From Pseudomonadota bacterium (GTDB lineage Bacteria > Pseudomonadota > Gammaproteobacteria > Xanthomonadales > Xanthomonadaceae): 64,000 bases of DNA. A model generated the notes under the pieces. The model was not told the origin of the DNA, did no database searches, and saw only the letters and a program-made list of their open reading frames with translations. Location: the NCBI GenBank assembly GCA_023430045.1, contig JAEZCF010000030.1:41727-105726 (forward strand), given 5' to 3'. The position numbers and the translations under genes were made by a program. Positions 35,887-43,944 of the stretch are shown one piece after another. The stretch's first letter is position 1. Each line of letters begins with the position of its first letter.

Positions 35887-37017
35887 ATGCACGCAGATAT
35901 CGCCATCATTGGCGCCGGATTGGGCGGCCTTACCCTGGCGCGCGTGCTGCACACGCACGGCATTGCGGCAACCGTCTACGAAGCCGAAGCGTCGGCGGCA
36001 GCACGTTCGCAGGGCGGCATGCTGGATATCCACGAACACAACGGCCAGCGTGCGCTGCGTGCCGCCGGCCTGTTCAACGCCTTCCAGTCCATCATCCATC
36101 CCGGCGGGCAGGCCACTAGGGTGCTGGCAGCCGATGGCCGCGTACTGTTCGAAGAGGGCGACGATGGGCGCGGTGGCCGGCCGGAAGTGCGGCGCGGCGA
36201 GCTGCGGCGCATCCTGCTGGAATCGCTGCCGCCGGGCACCGTGCGCTGGGGGCATAAGCTGGCCGCGGTGGACGCACTGGGCAATGGCCGGCACCGTCTG
36301 CATTTCATCGACGGCACCCATGTGGACACCGGTCTGCTGGTGGGCGCGGACGGTGCGTGGTCGAAGGTGCGTCCGCTGCTGTCCGCCGCCACGCCGGTGT
36401 ACACGGGCCTGACGTTCGTTGAAACGTATCTGCACGACTGCGATGCCGCGCACCCTGCAAGCGCGGAGGCGGTGGGCACCGGTGCGATGTTCGCGGTGAC
36501 CCCCGGAAAAGGCATCCTGGCGCACCGCGAGCCGGGCGGCGTGCTGCACACCTATGTCCACCTGCACAGGCCCGCCGCATGGCTGGATGCCATGGCGACC
36601 GCCGAACCTGCTGTGCTGCGTGCCGAGGTTGCCGGTGCCTTCGCCGGATGGGCGCCTGCGTTGACCGCACTCATCACCGATGCACAGACGACACCCGTGC
36701 TGCGGCCCATTCATTCCCTGCCCGAGGATCACTGCTGGACGCGTACCCCCGGCGTGACGCTGCTGGGCGACGCCGCGCATCTGATGCCGCCATCCGGCGA
36801 AGGCGCCAACCTTGCCATGTGGGATGGTGCCGAACTGGCTGAAGCGATCGCACGTCATGCGGGAGACATCGAGGCTGCGCTGTCTGCCTACGAACGCGAC
36901 CTGTTCCCGCGAAGCGCTGCCGAAGCGAAGAGCGCAGAGGAGCTCACCCGCATCATGTCCGGCGACGACAGCCCGGAAAGTCTGGTGGCGTTCTTCCAGC
37001 ATGGCGTGACGCCCTGA
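35887..37017 (+). CDS. FAD-dependent monooxygenase, Tet(X)-like
   Basis: 376 aa. The FAD-binding Rossmann motif is IAIIGAGLGGLTLARVL at the start. GGMLDIHEHNGQRALRAAGL closely parallels the GGTLDLH..SGQ.A...AGL segment of Tet(X). Later come VGADGAWSKVR and LLGDAAHLMPPSGEGANLAM, the second FAD motif. It should be a cytosolic NADPH-dependent flavoprotein that hydroxylates an aromatic or polycyclic compound. Resemblance to tetracycline-inactivating enzymes is clear in layout, but substrate specificity cannot be read from motifs, and many such chromosomal proteins do not confer resistance. Expression is probably controlled by the divergent TetR protein. Confidence 0.87.
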   Translation: MHADIAIIGAGLGGLTLARVLHTHGIAATVYEAEASAAARSQGGMLDIHEHNGQRALRAAGLFNAFQSIIHPGGQATRVLAADGRVLFEEGDDGRGGRPEVRRGELRRILLESLPPGTVRWGHKLAAVDALGNGRHRLHFIDGTHVDTGLLVGADGAWSKVRPLLSAATPVYTGLTFVETYLHDCDAAHPASAEAVGTGAMFAVTPGKGILAHREPGGVLHTYVHLHRPAAWLDAMATAEPAVLRAEVAGAFAGWAPALTALITDAQTTPVLRPIHSLPEDHCWTRTPGVTLLGDAAHLMPPSGEGANLAMWDGAELAEAIARHAGDIEAALSAYERDLFPRSAAEAKSAEELTRIMSGDDSPESLVAFFQHGVTP

Positions 37018-37476
37018 GAGGGACGCGGCGGACGCATCGGGCACTGGCGCGGAGTGAAAGTACTGTCGTCTGTGGCTTGTGTGCGTATCGCCGCCCTGGT
37101 GCTTTTTTGCGTTTGCTACCTTGCCTCTTGGCGGCGGGTTGCGACGTATGCGACGCGCGCGTTGTGCGTCAGTTCCTGTGATGGTCCGCAGATTTCCTCA
37201 TGTACACAGGTACTTTGGGCTGTGCAGGATGATCGGGCCAGGTGACGAAGATCACCGGCCGGGATTGGCATCCTGTCTAGAGGTAATCCTTAAGCTCTGT
37301 TTTGCCCCCTTGGGCACGGCGGAGAATGCACTGTCCTGTCAGTTCAATGGCGGGCGGTGCGTGGGGATCTCCTCGATCCGCCGGTTTTTTTGATTGCCTC
37401 TACCGGTATGCCAACCCGCACCGCCCGCCACCTCGCGCCCTGGCGCAGGTGGCCTTACGCCATGCGAGGTTCATCG
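37018..37476 (+). other. Intergenic region with a possible terminator, no clear gene
   Basis: About 460 bases without a credible protein. The only structure seen is near its end. GGATC-TCCTC-GATCC with partly pairing flanks runs into CGGTTTTTTT (37366-37391), which looks like a terminator. It has no gene directly upstream to serve, so a small untranslated transcript ending here is possible. Confidence 0.4.
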
Positions 37477-37884
37477 ATGCAGCACGACACCCTGGGCGGC
37501 AAGCGCCTGTACGCATTGATCGGCGAAGACGTCCGCGACCTGCCCGCCCCATTCCTGCAGAAGCTTGAACTCCTGCTGCAGCAGCAACAGCGCGAAGCGC
37601 CGCCACCATCTCCCGCGCGGCTCACGCTGGTGCGTCCTGACGAAGGCTGCGATGCGGCTGACTTGCGCGAACAGGTGATTGCGCGCTGGCGGAAGGATTC
37701 AATCGTGTTCCGTCGCACCCTGCAGAGCCTGAGCGCCATTCTGGAAATCCTGCAGGCCGCCCACATGGACGTGCCCGATGAGCACGGCGAAACGATGCTC
37801 GCACCGCACCTGGTGGAGGGGTTGCTCGCCGCCGGGCGGGGCCTGGCGGATACCACGCTCAGCGCGCTGGACGGCGCGCACTGA
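37477..37884 (+). CDS. Hypothetical protein
   Basis: 135 aa from the ATG giving MQHDTLGGKRLYALIGEDVR, preceded by GCGAGGT. A Met five codons earlier is also possible. Helical throughout: residues 25-40 are Gln/Leu-rich (QKLELLLQQQQ), and 65-120 contain IVFRRTLQSLSAILEILQAAH and LVEGLLAAGRGLADTTLSAL. There are no membrane or signal segments. No family recognised. A 55-residue gene follows closely and may be co-transcribed. Confidence 0.55.
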   Translation: MQHDTLGGKRLYALIGEDVRDLPAPFLQKLELLLQQQQREAPPPSPARLTLVRPDEGCDAADLREQVIARWRKDSIVFRRTLQSLSAILEILQAAHMDVPDEHGETMLAPHLVEGLLAAGRGLADTTLSALDGAH

Positions 37885-37935
37885 TGGACGGCGATGATGA
37901 AGCGGTTACGCAGAGCACTGAGGCGGAGGATTTCA

Positions 37936-38103
37936 ATGCACACGGCACCCCAAAACCCCGACCGATGGCGCTCGTGTTTCGACAGGACACTCCACAGGTA
38001 CTTCGGCGTCACACTTACCGATATCGGCGCCGACGAGATCATGCTGGCGCCCTACGCGGACCTTTCCCCCGAGGAGGCTGCGTTCGCTTTTGCGCTGGAT
38101 TAA
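37936..38103 (+). CDS. Small hypothetical protein, possibly truncated
   Basis: 55 aa from the ATG directly preceded by a strong GGCGGAGGATTTCA ribosome site. Sequence: MHTAPQNPDRWRSCFDRTLH, then RYFGVTLTDIGADEIMLAPY and ADLSPEEAAFAFALD, ending at TAA. The frame after the stop stays open for 13 more codons (DLDRVDWWTSSAR) before a second TAA at 38143. The continuation has protein-like character, so the first TAA may be a recent nonsense change. Function unknown. Confidence 0.5.
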   Translation: MHTAPQNPDRWRSCFDRTLHRYFGVTLTDIGADEIMLAPYADLSPEEAAFAFALD

Positions 38104-38360
38104 GACCTTGATCGGGTGGATTGGTGGACGAGTAGCGCGCGGTAATCTTCGGTGTCACGTCGGATCTAGGCACCAATGACATGGTTTTTTCGGCCCCTTG
38201 TCGACAGGCTGAAGCGTGCGCGCCTCCAGCCAGCTTCAACGTTGTATGTGGTGCCGACGTGATGCAGCCGGTGCAGTTGCATGACTTGAATCAATGCAAC
38301 CAGGCTCACTCGGTCGGATGCTTCGGGATGACTTAACGCATCGCTCCCGGAGACCCGCAC
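38104..38360. other. Non-coding stretch before the accessory region
   Basis: Apart from the 13-codon continuation of the preceding frame, about 250 bases show no convincing gene or structure. A CGGAGAC ribosome-like site at the end serves the next small frame. Confidence 0.4.
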
Positions 38361-38693
38361 ATGCCAACAATCGTCCCCGTACACCAACAGCCGCTTCTGC
38401 CCACACACGTGCGGTCCCCGCCCGCGCCTGTGCTTCACGCCGACAATCCAGCCCCTTCCAGCAGCCACACCGACCTATCAGTCCCGCGTCTTAGAGGAAT
38501 CTGCAACTGCGCGCCCGAGTGGTCTACGGTTCGCAGGACAGTCATCGGTGCAGCTGCAGTGATTGGCGTGTTCTCGCTGCTGTATGTCACGGTGTTGCAG
38601 AGCCCACTGCATTGGGACCATCCGTCACAACAGGCCGGGGCGTCACAAGCCAGGCTGCAGAGTGGGCTGGACGCTGCTCAGAAGCATGGGTGA
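38361..38693 (+). CDS. Hypothetical single-span membrane protein
   Basis: 110 aa. A Pro/His-rich N-terminal half of about 58 residues is followed by one hydrophobic helix (VIGAAAVIGVFSLLYVTVLQ), then a short Gln/Ala-rich tail. CGGAGAC lies nine bases before the ATG. No homologous family comes to mind. Codon use is weaker than in neighbouring housekeeping genes, and the downstream kilobase is degraded. It could be a surviving accessory gene or a remnant. Confidence 0.4.
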   Translation: MPTIVPVHQQPLLPTHVRSPPAPVLHADNPAPSSSHTDLSVPRLRGICNCAPEWSTVRRTVIGAAAVIGVFSLLYVTVLQSPLHWDHPSQQAGASQARLQSGLDAAQKHG

Positions 38694-39702
38694 GGGCCGC
38701 GCCCTCGCCCTGATCAAGAGCATTGCTGGCCTGGGCTCTCGGTGGGCGGCCGCGTTTACACCACGCAGCCGGTGAAAGCCAAGGTGGGCCCGCGCACCGC
38801 TTAATGTTCTCGGTCAATCTGGACTACAGCCAGATCGGCCCCTTCGACGATGGCGCGGTGATGGTCAGCAGGCGCTGACTTTCGTTAGAGACCGCACCAC
38901 CCGGCGATCAGGCGATCATCCTGCGCGCATAGCCGAGGATGGCTACCGGGCAGGTGTCGATCGAGCTGCACGACTTGGACCAGGTGTGCATTGGCGACTA
39001 CCTCGATCCTCGGCGTCACGGGGACTGGCACAGCTCGTGGTGATGCCCCCGTGGCCGGGGCTCACGCGCTATGCGGTGGACCAGGCCGCGAGGAACTCTT
39101 ATGTGCTTGCCGGATGGCGTGTTGGTGAAGCGTGGACAGCTGGTGGGTGCGAGTGGAGAGCGCGTTGCAGTGGTCGGCTTTCCTTTGTGGAAGGGAAAGC
39201 TGGAATTACGATGGATATGATCTATGCGCGGGTTATGTTGTGGGATTGCGGTGGCGGCACAAAGTCCGGCGTTAAGCCGTGCACTGGCCTTGGCCGGAGG
39301 GAGCACTGACTGAAGCAGACAATTCCGCGCCCGTCCCATTTACTGAGATTCTCCTCTGACACGGTGAACCGCCCGCCCGTAAGGATCATGCGGATAAGTA
39401 TCCAAGCGAAGTGGCGGGAGGTCCAAAGTTCTGGTCTATTGGGACCTCCCGCCATAGCCCGATATGGCCCAAGCCTGCGTTGGGCCGAAGCGCCGGGACG
39501 GCGCGCCGAGACTAAAGGATCAGCGACAGGAGCCCCTTCCCTGGTATGATTCCGTCAGGCGTCGGGGGGCGCGGCTCAATCATGCAGATTAGAGCGCTGA
39601 ACCCTGTCGCAGACAGGTTCGGGTGGGCACTTTGAGGCAGGAGTGACTACCCTCTCTAAACGCGAAAATGAACAAGGGAATGATCGCGCGCAGATGGACT
39701 CT
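38694..39702. other. Degraded region at the left edge of the defence island
   Basis: About one kilobase with only short, broken frames. Protein-like pieces are MFSVNLDYSQIGPFDDGAVM near 38803, MATGQVSIELHDLDQVCIGD near 38939 and LPDGVLVKRGQLVGASGERV near 39110, in different frames and cut by stops. They suggest one or more decayed genes that I cannot name. A strong hairpin lies at 39412-39454. Base composition drops towards the island. Confidence 0.5.
39412..39454. other. Strong 13-bp stem hairpin at the island edge
   Basis: TGGCGGGAGGTCC (39412-39424) and GGACCTCCCGCCA (39442-39454) are perfect complements around a 17-base loop. There is no T run, so it is not a simple terminator. It does not match the SMAG head pattern. 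Confidence 0.6.
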
Positions 39703-40188
39703 TCACGATGGCCCGCTATCCAAGCCTCCTCCAATTACGATGCCGTCGCTGGCCTGGATCTCGATTTTCTCCCGGTGACTGGAAATCCATTCGGCGAGCT
39801 GATCTATCGTGGCCGCCGGATCAAGCCGGATTGCGCACTCCCATACCACCGCTACCCGCCAGCCCAGACTCAGAAGATCCCTGACGGCAGCCAGATCCCG
39901 CTGCCGATTGGCAGAGAGTTTTCCGTCCCAGAACTCTGTTCTTGTCTTCGGCAGCCTGAAGAGAGGGCAACCTTCATGGCGGTGCCAGAAGCAGCCGTGT
40001 ACGAACACCACCGCCTTCCATTTGGGGAGCACAAGGTCAGGCTTACCTGCCAGACCTTTCGTGTGAAGGCGAAAGCGGAAGCCGCGCGCCCAAAGCTGCG
40101 TTCGGACAATTATCTCCGGCTTGGTGTTCTTGCCCCTGATCCTCGACATCAGTGCTGACCGAACAGCCGAGCTCATCACATCAACCAT
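39703..40188 (-). CDS. vsr: Very short patch repair endonuclease Vsr
   Basis: 161 aa (or 157 from the next Met, which gives MSSAVRSALMSRIRGKNTKP). Vsr signatures are complete: MSRIRGKNTKPE, LAGKPDLVLPKWKAVVFVHG with the metal-binding Asp, GCFWHRHEGC with the catalytic His and zinc-site residues, and WDGKLSANRQRD. Vsr nicks 5' of a T:G mismatch formed when 5-methylcytosine deaminates, so it protects the sites of the adjacent methyltransferase. It is head-to-head with that gene, an arrangement less usual than the co-directional vsr-dcm order. An ACCTGTC-type small hairpin (39601-39618) follows at a distance. Confidence 0.93.
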   Translation of the reverse strand: MVDVMSSAVRSALMSRIRGKNTKPEIIVRTQLWARGFRFRLHTKGLAGKPDLVLPKWKAVVFVHGCFWHRHEGCPLFRLPKTRTEFWDGKLSANRQRDLAAVRDLLSLGWRVAVVWECAIRLDPAATIDQLAEWISSHREKIEIQASDGIVIGGGLDSGPS

Positions 40189-40205
40189 CTTGCAGAGACT
40201 CCGTC

Positions 40206-41783
40206 TTGACCGCAGTACGTAAGCCTATCGGTGTAATTGACATCTTCGCCGGCCCCGGAGGCCTCGGCGAGGGGTTCAGCAGCTTCAAGCCCGAAGAAGG
40301 TGCGAAGTATCCCTTCGAACTCGCGGTATCCGCTGAAATGGAGAAGTCTGCGCATTCGACTCTCCTTCTCAGAGCCTTCTATCGCCTGCTCATCCGCCGG
40401 GAAGGCGAGGTTCCACGAGATTACTACGACTATCTGGATGAAATTGCGAAGGGCGAGGCGCTTCCTCCCGCCGTACATTTCGGAAACGGTCGATGGAGCG
40501 ACCTGTGGGCCGACGCTGAGCGAGAGGCACTCAACCTCACCCTTGGAGAAGAGAAGGACAATCAGGCCCTCTACTCAAGGATCAACGAGGTCAAGGAACA
40601 GTACGAAAAGATGATCCTCATCGGAGGCCCCCCGTGTCAGGCGTACTCGATCGTGGGTCGGGCTCGCCAGCGGCACGTGGAGGGGTTCTCCTCAAGAGGG
40701 GACAAGAAGCATTTCCTCTACAAGCAGTACCTCGGGCTTCTCGACGAGTTTTCCCCTGCTGTCTTCATCATGGAGAACGTCAAGGGGATCCTTACTTCGA
40801 AAGTTGGCAACAAGGAGATGTTCGCTGCAATCATGCGCGATCTCTCAGACCCTGCTGCAGCCCTGAAGAGGGAAAAGAAGGAGGGAAAGAACGGGTATCG
40901 CTATGTTCTTCTCCCTATTCACGTCGAGGAGAATCAGAAGCGGACCAAGGAACTTGTCGTAGAAGATCCTTCTGCATTCATCATCAAATGTGAGAACCAC
41001 GGAATTCCTCAGGCGAGACACAGGGTCATCATCATGGGCGTCAGGGAAGACCTCGTTCCCGATGGCATTCAGGACCTGCCCGGCCTCAACGTCGCAGAGC
41101 CGGTCAGTGTCAAAAAAGCCCTCGAGGGACTCCCCCGGCTGAGAAGCGGACTGAGTCGCAAACAGGACGATCCCGACGAATGGCGAAGGGCCATGGAGTT
41201 GGAACGGGATCGCGTGGTCCGAATTCTGGGCAACTCCCATCCGGAGCTGATCGCTAAGCTCAGCTCAATTATCCCTTCCGGCGGACTTCCGCGCGGCTCG
41301 ATCAAGTACACCAAGGACAGCAACCCCTACGTCAAGCAGCTCAGGAGCGACTCGCAGCGTTCCGTACTCAACCATGAGACGCGGGGCCACATGAAGTCCG
41401 ACCTCGGACGCTACCTTTTTTGCGCGACGTTTGCCCGCGAGCACTACAGGTCGCCGACCAGCCGTGATTTCCCGAAGAAGCTCGCCCCTGACCACTTGAA
41501 CTGGGAGAGTGGCTCATTCTCGGATCGCTTCCGTGTTCAACTCAGGGGCAAGCCATCAAACACGGTGACCAGCCACCTTTCGAGGGACGGTCATGCGTTC
41601 ATCCATTGGGATCCTCGTCAGTGCCGAAGTCTCACAGTCAGAGAGGCTGCCCGGCTGCAGTCGTTCCCGGACGACTACGTATTCCTCGGCAATAGGACGC
41701 AACAGTTTGTACAGGTCGGAAACGCAGTTCCGCCTTTGATTGCCAGACAGATCGCCAGAGTCGTGTGGTCGATACTCAACTAG
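40206..41783 (+). CDS. dcm: DNA (cytosine-5-)-methyltransferase
   Basis: 525 aa if read from TTG at 40206 (MTAVRKPIGVIDIFAGPGGL), which has AGAG upstream and does not collide with vsr. A GTG at 40152 in the same frame would add 18 residues and overlap vsr head-to-head. All key C5-MTase motifs are visible: I (IDIFAGPGG, about 11), IV (GGPPCQAYS, catalytic Cys about 144), VI (MENVKG), VIII (QARHRVIIMGVR) and IX-X (LTVREAARLQSFP, VGNAVPPLIA). The region between VIII and IX is the target-recognition part. It modifies a specific cytosine and probably marks self DNA for the downstream nuclease genes. The sigma-like gene starts 25 bases after the stop. Confidence 0.93.
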   Translation: MTAVRKPIGVIDIFAGPGGLGEGFSSFKPEEGAKYPFELAVSAEMEKSAHSTLLLRAFYRLLIRREGEVPRDYYDYLDEIAKGEALPPAVHFGNGRWSDLWADAEREALNLTLGEEKDNQALYSRINEVKEQYEKMILIGGPPCQAYSIVGRARQRHVEGFSSRGDKKHFLYKQYLGLLDEFSPAVFIMENVKGILTSKVGNKEMFAAIMRDLSDPAAALKREKKEGKNGYRYVLLPIHVEENQKRTKELVVEDPSAFIIKCENHGIPQARHRVIIMGVREDLVPDGIQDLPGLNVAEPVSVKKALEGLPRLRSGLSRKQDDPDEWRRAMELERDRVVRILGNSHPELIAKLSSIIPSGGLPRGSIKYTKDSNPYVKQLRSDSQRSVLNHETRGHMKSDLGRYLFCATFAREHYRSPTSRDFPKKLAPDHLNWESGSFSDRFRVQLRGKPSNTVTSHLSRDGHAFIHWDPRQCRSLTVREAARLQSFPDDYVFLGNRTQQFVQVGNAVPPLIARQIARVVWSILN

Positions 41784-41808
41784 GCCACGGGTTCAACAGG
41801 GGGAACCA

Positions 41809-43944
41809 ATGAATCAAGGGGAAATGGAGTCCCTGGGCTCTACAGATATCCGGGATGGCAGTGAAGCCAACACCGGGCATCAGCGGCATTCATCGCTGAA
41901 GCCGCTCCTTCGACTCGCCGCGCTTCGCGGCGATGAGGAGCATGTGTTGCGCTACCTCCAACTCGGGGGTGACGTAGAGGCGCGTGACCAACAGGGGCGG
42001 ACACTGCACATGCTCGCCGCCTCCAAAGGGCATCTGGATCTCTGCCGCCTGATTTCGGAGCACGCTCTCGAGATTGAGCGTCTGGCACTCCAGAAGGCTG
42101 ACGATTCAGTAGCCACGCTGGACGGGCTGCGGAGCAACGGGCGCGATGGCGGATTCGCGGATTCTGCTCAACCGCGAGCTACCGACGCTACACAGAAATC
42201 CTCTTCTGAAGGTGAAGAATTCGCATCAGATTTCTTTGCGGCTTGGGAAGAAGAAGTAGCGACCGAAGCACCGTTGGAGGATCCCTCGCTTAGGTCGACA
42301 ATACAGATCGTGCAGGAGGTGATTTCCAGGCACGTGATTGTGGACAAGGATGAGGACTGGAATGACTTGGCGAGACTGCTCCCAAGTCACGCCGAGATCT
42401 CACTGATCCGGGAGCTCAATCACAGCTCAACCCATGACCTCTTCGAAGCGCTGATCCGCCGTGCCCGGGCGGAGGGCAACTTCAACCCTCAGGACCTCGA
42501 AGTCATCTCCCGTGAGATTGAAGGCGATGAGAACGGCGATACATTTCGCCAGCTCACGGTCCTCATGGGCCAGATTGATGCTGTGCCAGAAGAGAATGAT
42601 GAATGGTTACCGCCTCTGCATTTACACCAGGAAAGCGGACCAACATCGGATAGCGGTATTGGTGAACTGGAGGAGTTCATGCAGGACCTGTCGTCCAGGA
42701 CAAACGATCCCTACTTCCACTTCGCAAAGACTGCGCAATCGTCTGTTCTGCTGGACCGTACAGGGGAGGAACGCATCGGGCTTCTCCTGGACCTGTCTCT
42801 CAGGGATGCATATCGCGCTATCGCTGAAAGTCCCCACGCAGTCGCGTCCATAGCAGGCCTCGCGACAGACTTTCATCGAGGACGTGTCTCATTGGGCCAG
42901 ATCAGCCATATAAACAGTGAGGATGAAGATCGGCCCGGCGAACCTGTTGAGGCCTCCGATGAATCCGAAGGTGATGGCTCACCCGCTTGGTCCGTCACTG
43001 GATCAAGCCTGAGTGACATGCTGGACAGCGCACGCTCAAGTTGCCTGGATTTTCATACAAACCCAGACAATCAGAGCTTGGCGCGAGACGCCTTGGCAGC
43101 CATATCATCCTTGGAGCTGACCTCATCGGCCGTTAAGCGCTTTGACAAGGAGTTCGAGGCAGCAGGGAGCACAAGCGCATCACTGCGTAGAGCAATTCAG
43201 CGTCTGTCACGCCTTGAGCTCGAAATGTTCCACGCCAATATTCGACTCGCAGTGCATGTGGCAGACAACCACGCATGGAGCACGCTGCCCCGCATGGACC
43301 GAATTCAGGAGTCCCTTATGGGACTGCTGAAGGCTATCGACAGATTCGATTACGGAAGGGGCAACAAGTTTTCGACCTACGCAATGTGGTGGCTGAAGCA
43401 GTCCGTTCGACGGGCAATCGGTGACAAGGCGCGCGTGATAAGGCTGCCGATCCATGTCATGGAAAAGGTCGACAAGGTTTCCAAGGCGGCAAGGGCCCTC
43501 GGCGAGGACTCATTCGATCACCTGCGCGCTCAGGATATCGCCAACGTCTGCGATCTATCCGCTGGGGATGTAGCGAAAGTACTTAATGTGGCGCACGACG
43601 TGCTCTCCTGGGATCAGCAGGATGAGACATCAGACCTGATCCTCACTACTCCGGACAGCTCTAATTCGCCGGAAGAATTCACAGATTATCATCTCCGGAA
43701 GCGTGCAATCGCTGATTGTCTCAGGACTCTCGGCTCAAGAGAGGCCGAAGTTATCCGACATCGGTTCGGCTTGATCGACGGCAATGACAAGACACTGGAG
43801 GAAGTCGGCCAGATCTTTGGCGTAACGCGAGAACGGATACGTCAGATTGAGTCCAAAGCCCTAAGACTAATGCGGCATCCAGCCCGACGCCTCAATGAAC
43901 TGGTCAATGGTAAGCCGGAGAGTGGCGATGCAGTGGAATCTTAG
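41809..43944 (+). CDS. Ankyrin-like/sigma-70 fusion protein of the defence operon
   Basis: 711 aa from the ATG after GGGGGAACCA. Residues about 30-85 read as one to two ankyrin repeats (LLRLAALRGDEEHVLRYLQL, then QQGRTLHMLAASKGHLDLCR). An acidic, low-complexity linker follows. From about 300, DPYFHFAKTAQSSVLLDRTG resembles sigma region 1.2. Region 2 (about 466-550) includes FDYGRGNKFSTYAMWWLKQS and DKARVIRLPIHV, nearly the RpoD 2.3-2.4-3.0 pattern. Region 4 (about 637-690) has LGSREAEVIRHRFGL and the helix-turn-helix TLEEVGQIFGVTRERIRQIE. It therefore looks able to bind core RNA polymerase and -10/-35 elements. It lies inside a restriction-type operon and overlaps the next gene by 17 bases. 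I infer a role in switching transcription of the system or in sensing phage takeover of the polymerase. Confidence 0.85.
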   Translation: MNQGEMESLGSTDIRDGSEANTGHQRHSSLKPLLRLAALRGDEEHVLRYLQLGGDVEARDQQGRTLHMLAASKGHLDLCRLISEHALEIERLALQKADDSVATLDGLRSNGRDGGFADSAQPRATDATQKSSSEGEEFASDFFAAWEEEVATEAPLEDPSLRSTIQIVQEVISRHVIVDKDEDWNDLARLLPSHAEISLIRELNHSSTHDLFEALIRRARAEGNFNPQDLEVISREIEGDENGDTFRQLTVLMGQIDAVPEENDEWLPPLHLHQESGPTSDSGIGELEEFMQDLSSRTNDPYFHFAKTAQSSVLLDRTGEERIGLLLDLSLRDAYRAIAESPHAVASIAGLATDFHRGRVSLGQISHINSEDEDRPGEPVEASDESEGDGSPAWSVTGSSLSDMLDSARSSCLDFHTNPDNQSLARDALAAISSLELTSSAVKRFDKEFEAAGSTSASLRRAIQRLSRLELEMFHANIRLAVHVADNHAWSTLPRMDRIQESLMGLLKAIDRFDYGRGNKFSTYAMWWLKQSVRRAIGDKARVIRLPIHVMEKVDKVSKAARALGEDSFDHLRAQDIANVCDLSAGDVAKVLNVAHDVLSWDQQDETSDLILTTPDSSNSPEEFTDYHLRKRAIADCLRTLGSREAEVIRHRFGLIDGNDKTLEEVGQIFGVTRERIRQIESKALRLMRHPARRLNELVNGKPESGDAVES

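Noticed and set aside
35887..37017. Calling the flavoprotein a tetracycline-resistance gene
   Set aside because: Layout and motifs resemble Tet(X), but chromosomal relatives act on many substrates and sequence alone cannot prove activity on tetracyclines.
40152..41783. GTG at 40152 as the methyltransferase start
   Set aside because: It would overlap the vsr 5' end and has no ribosome site. TTG at 40206 places the conserved motif I close to the N-terminus as usual. Kept as an alternative.
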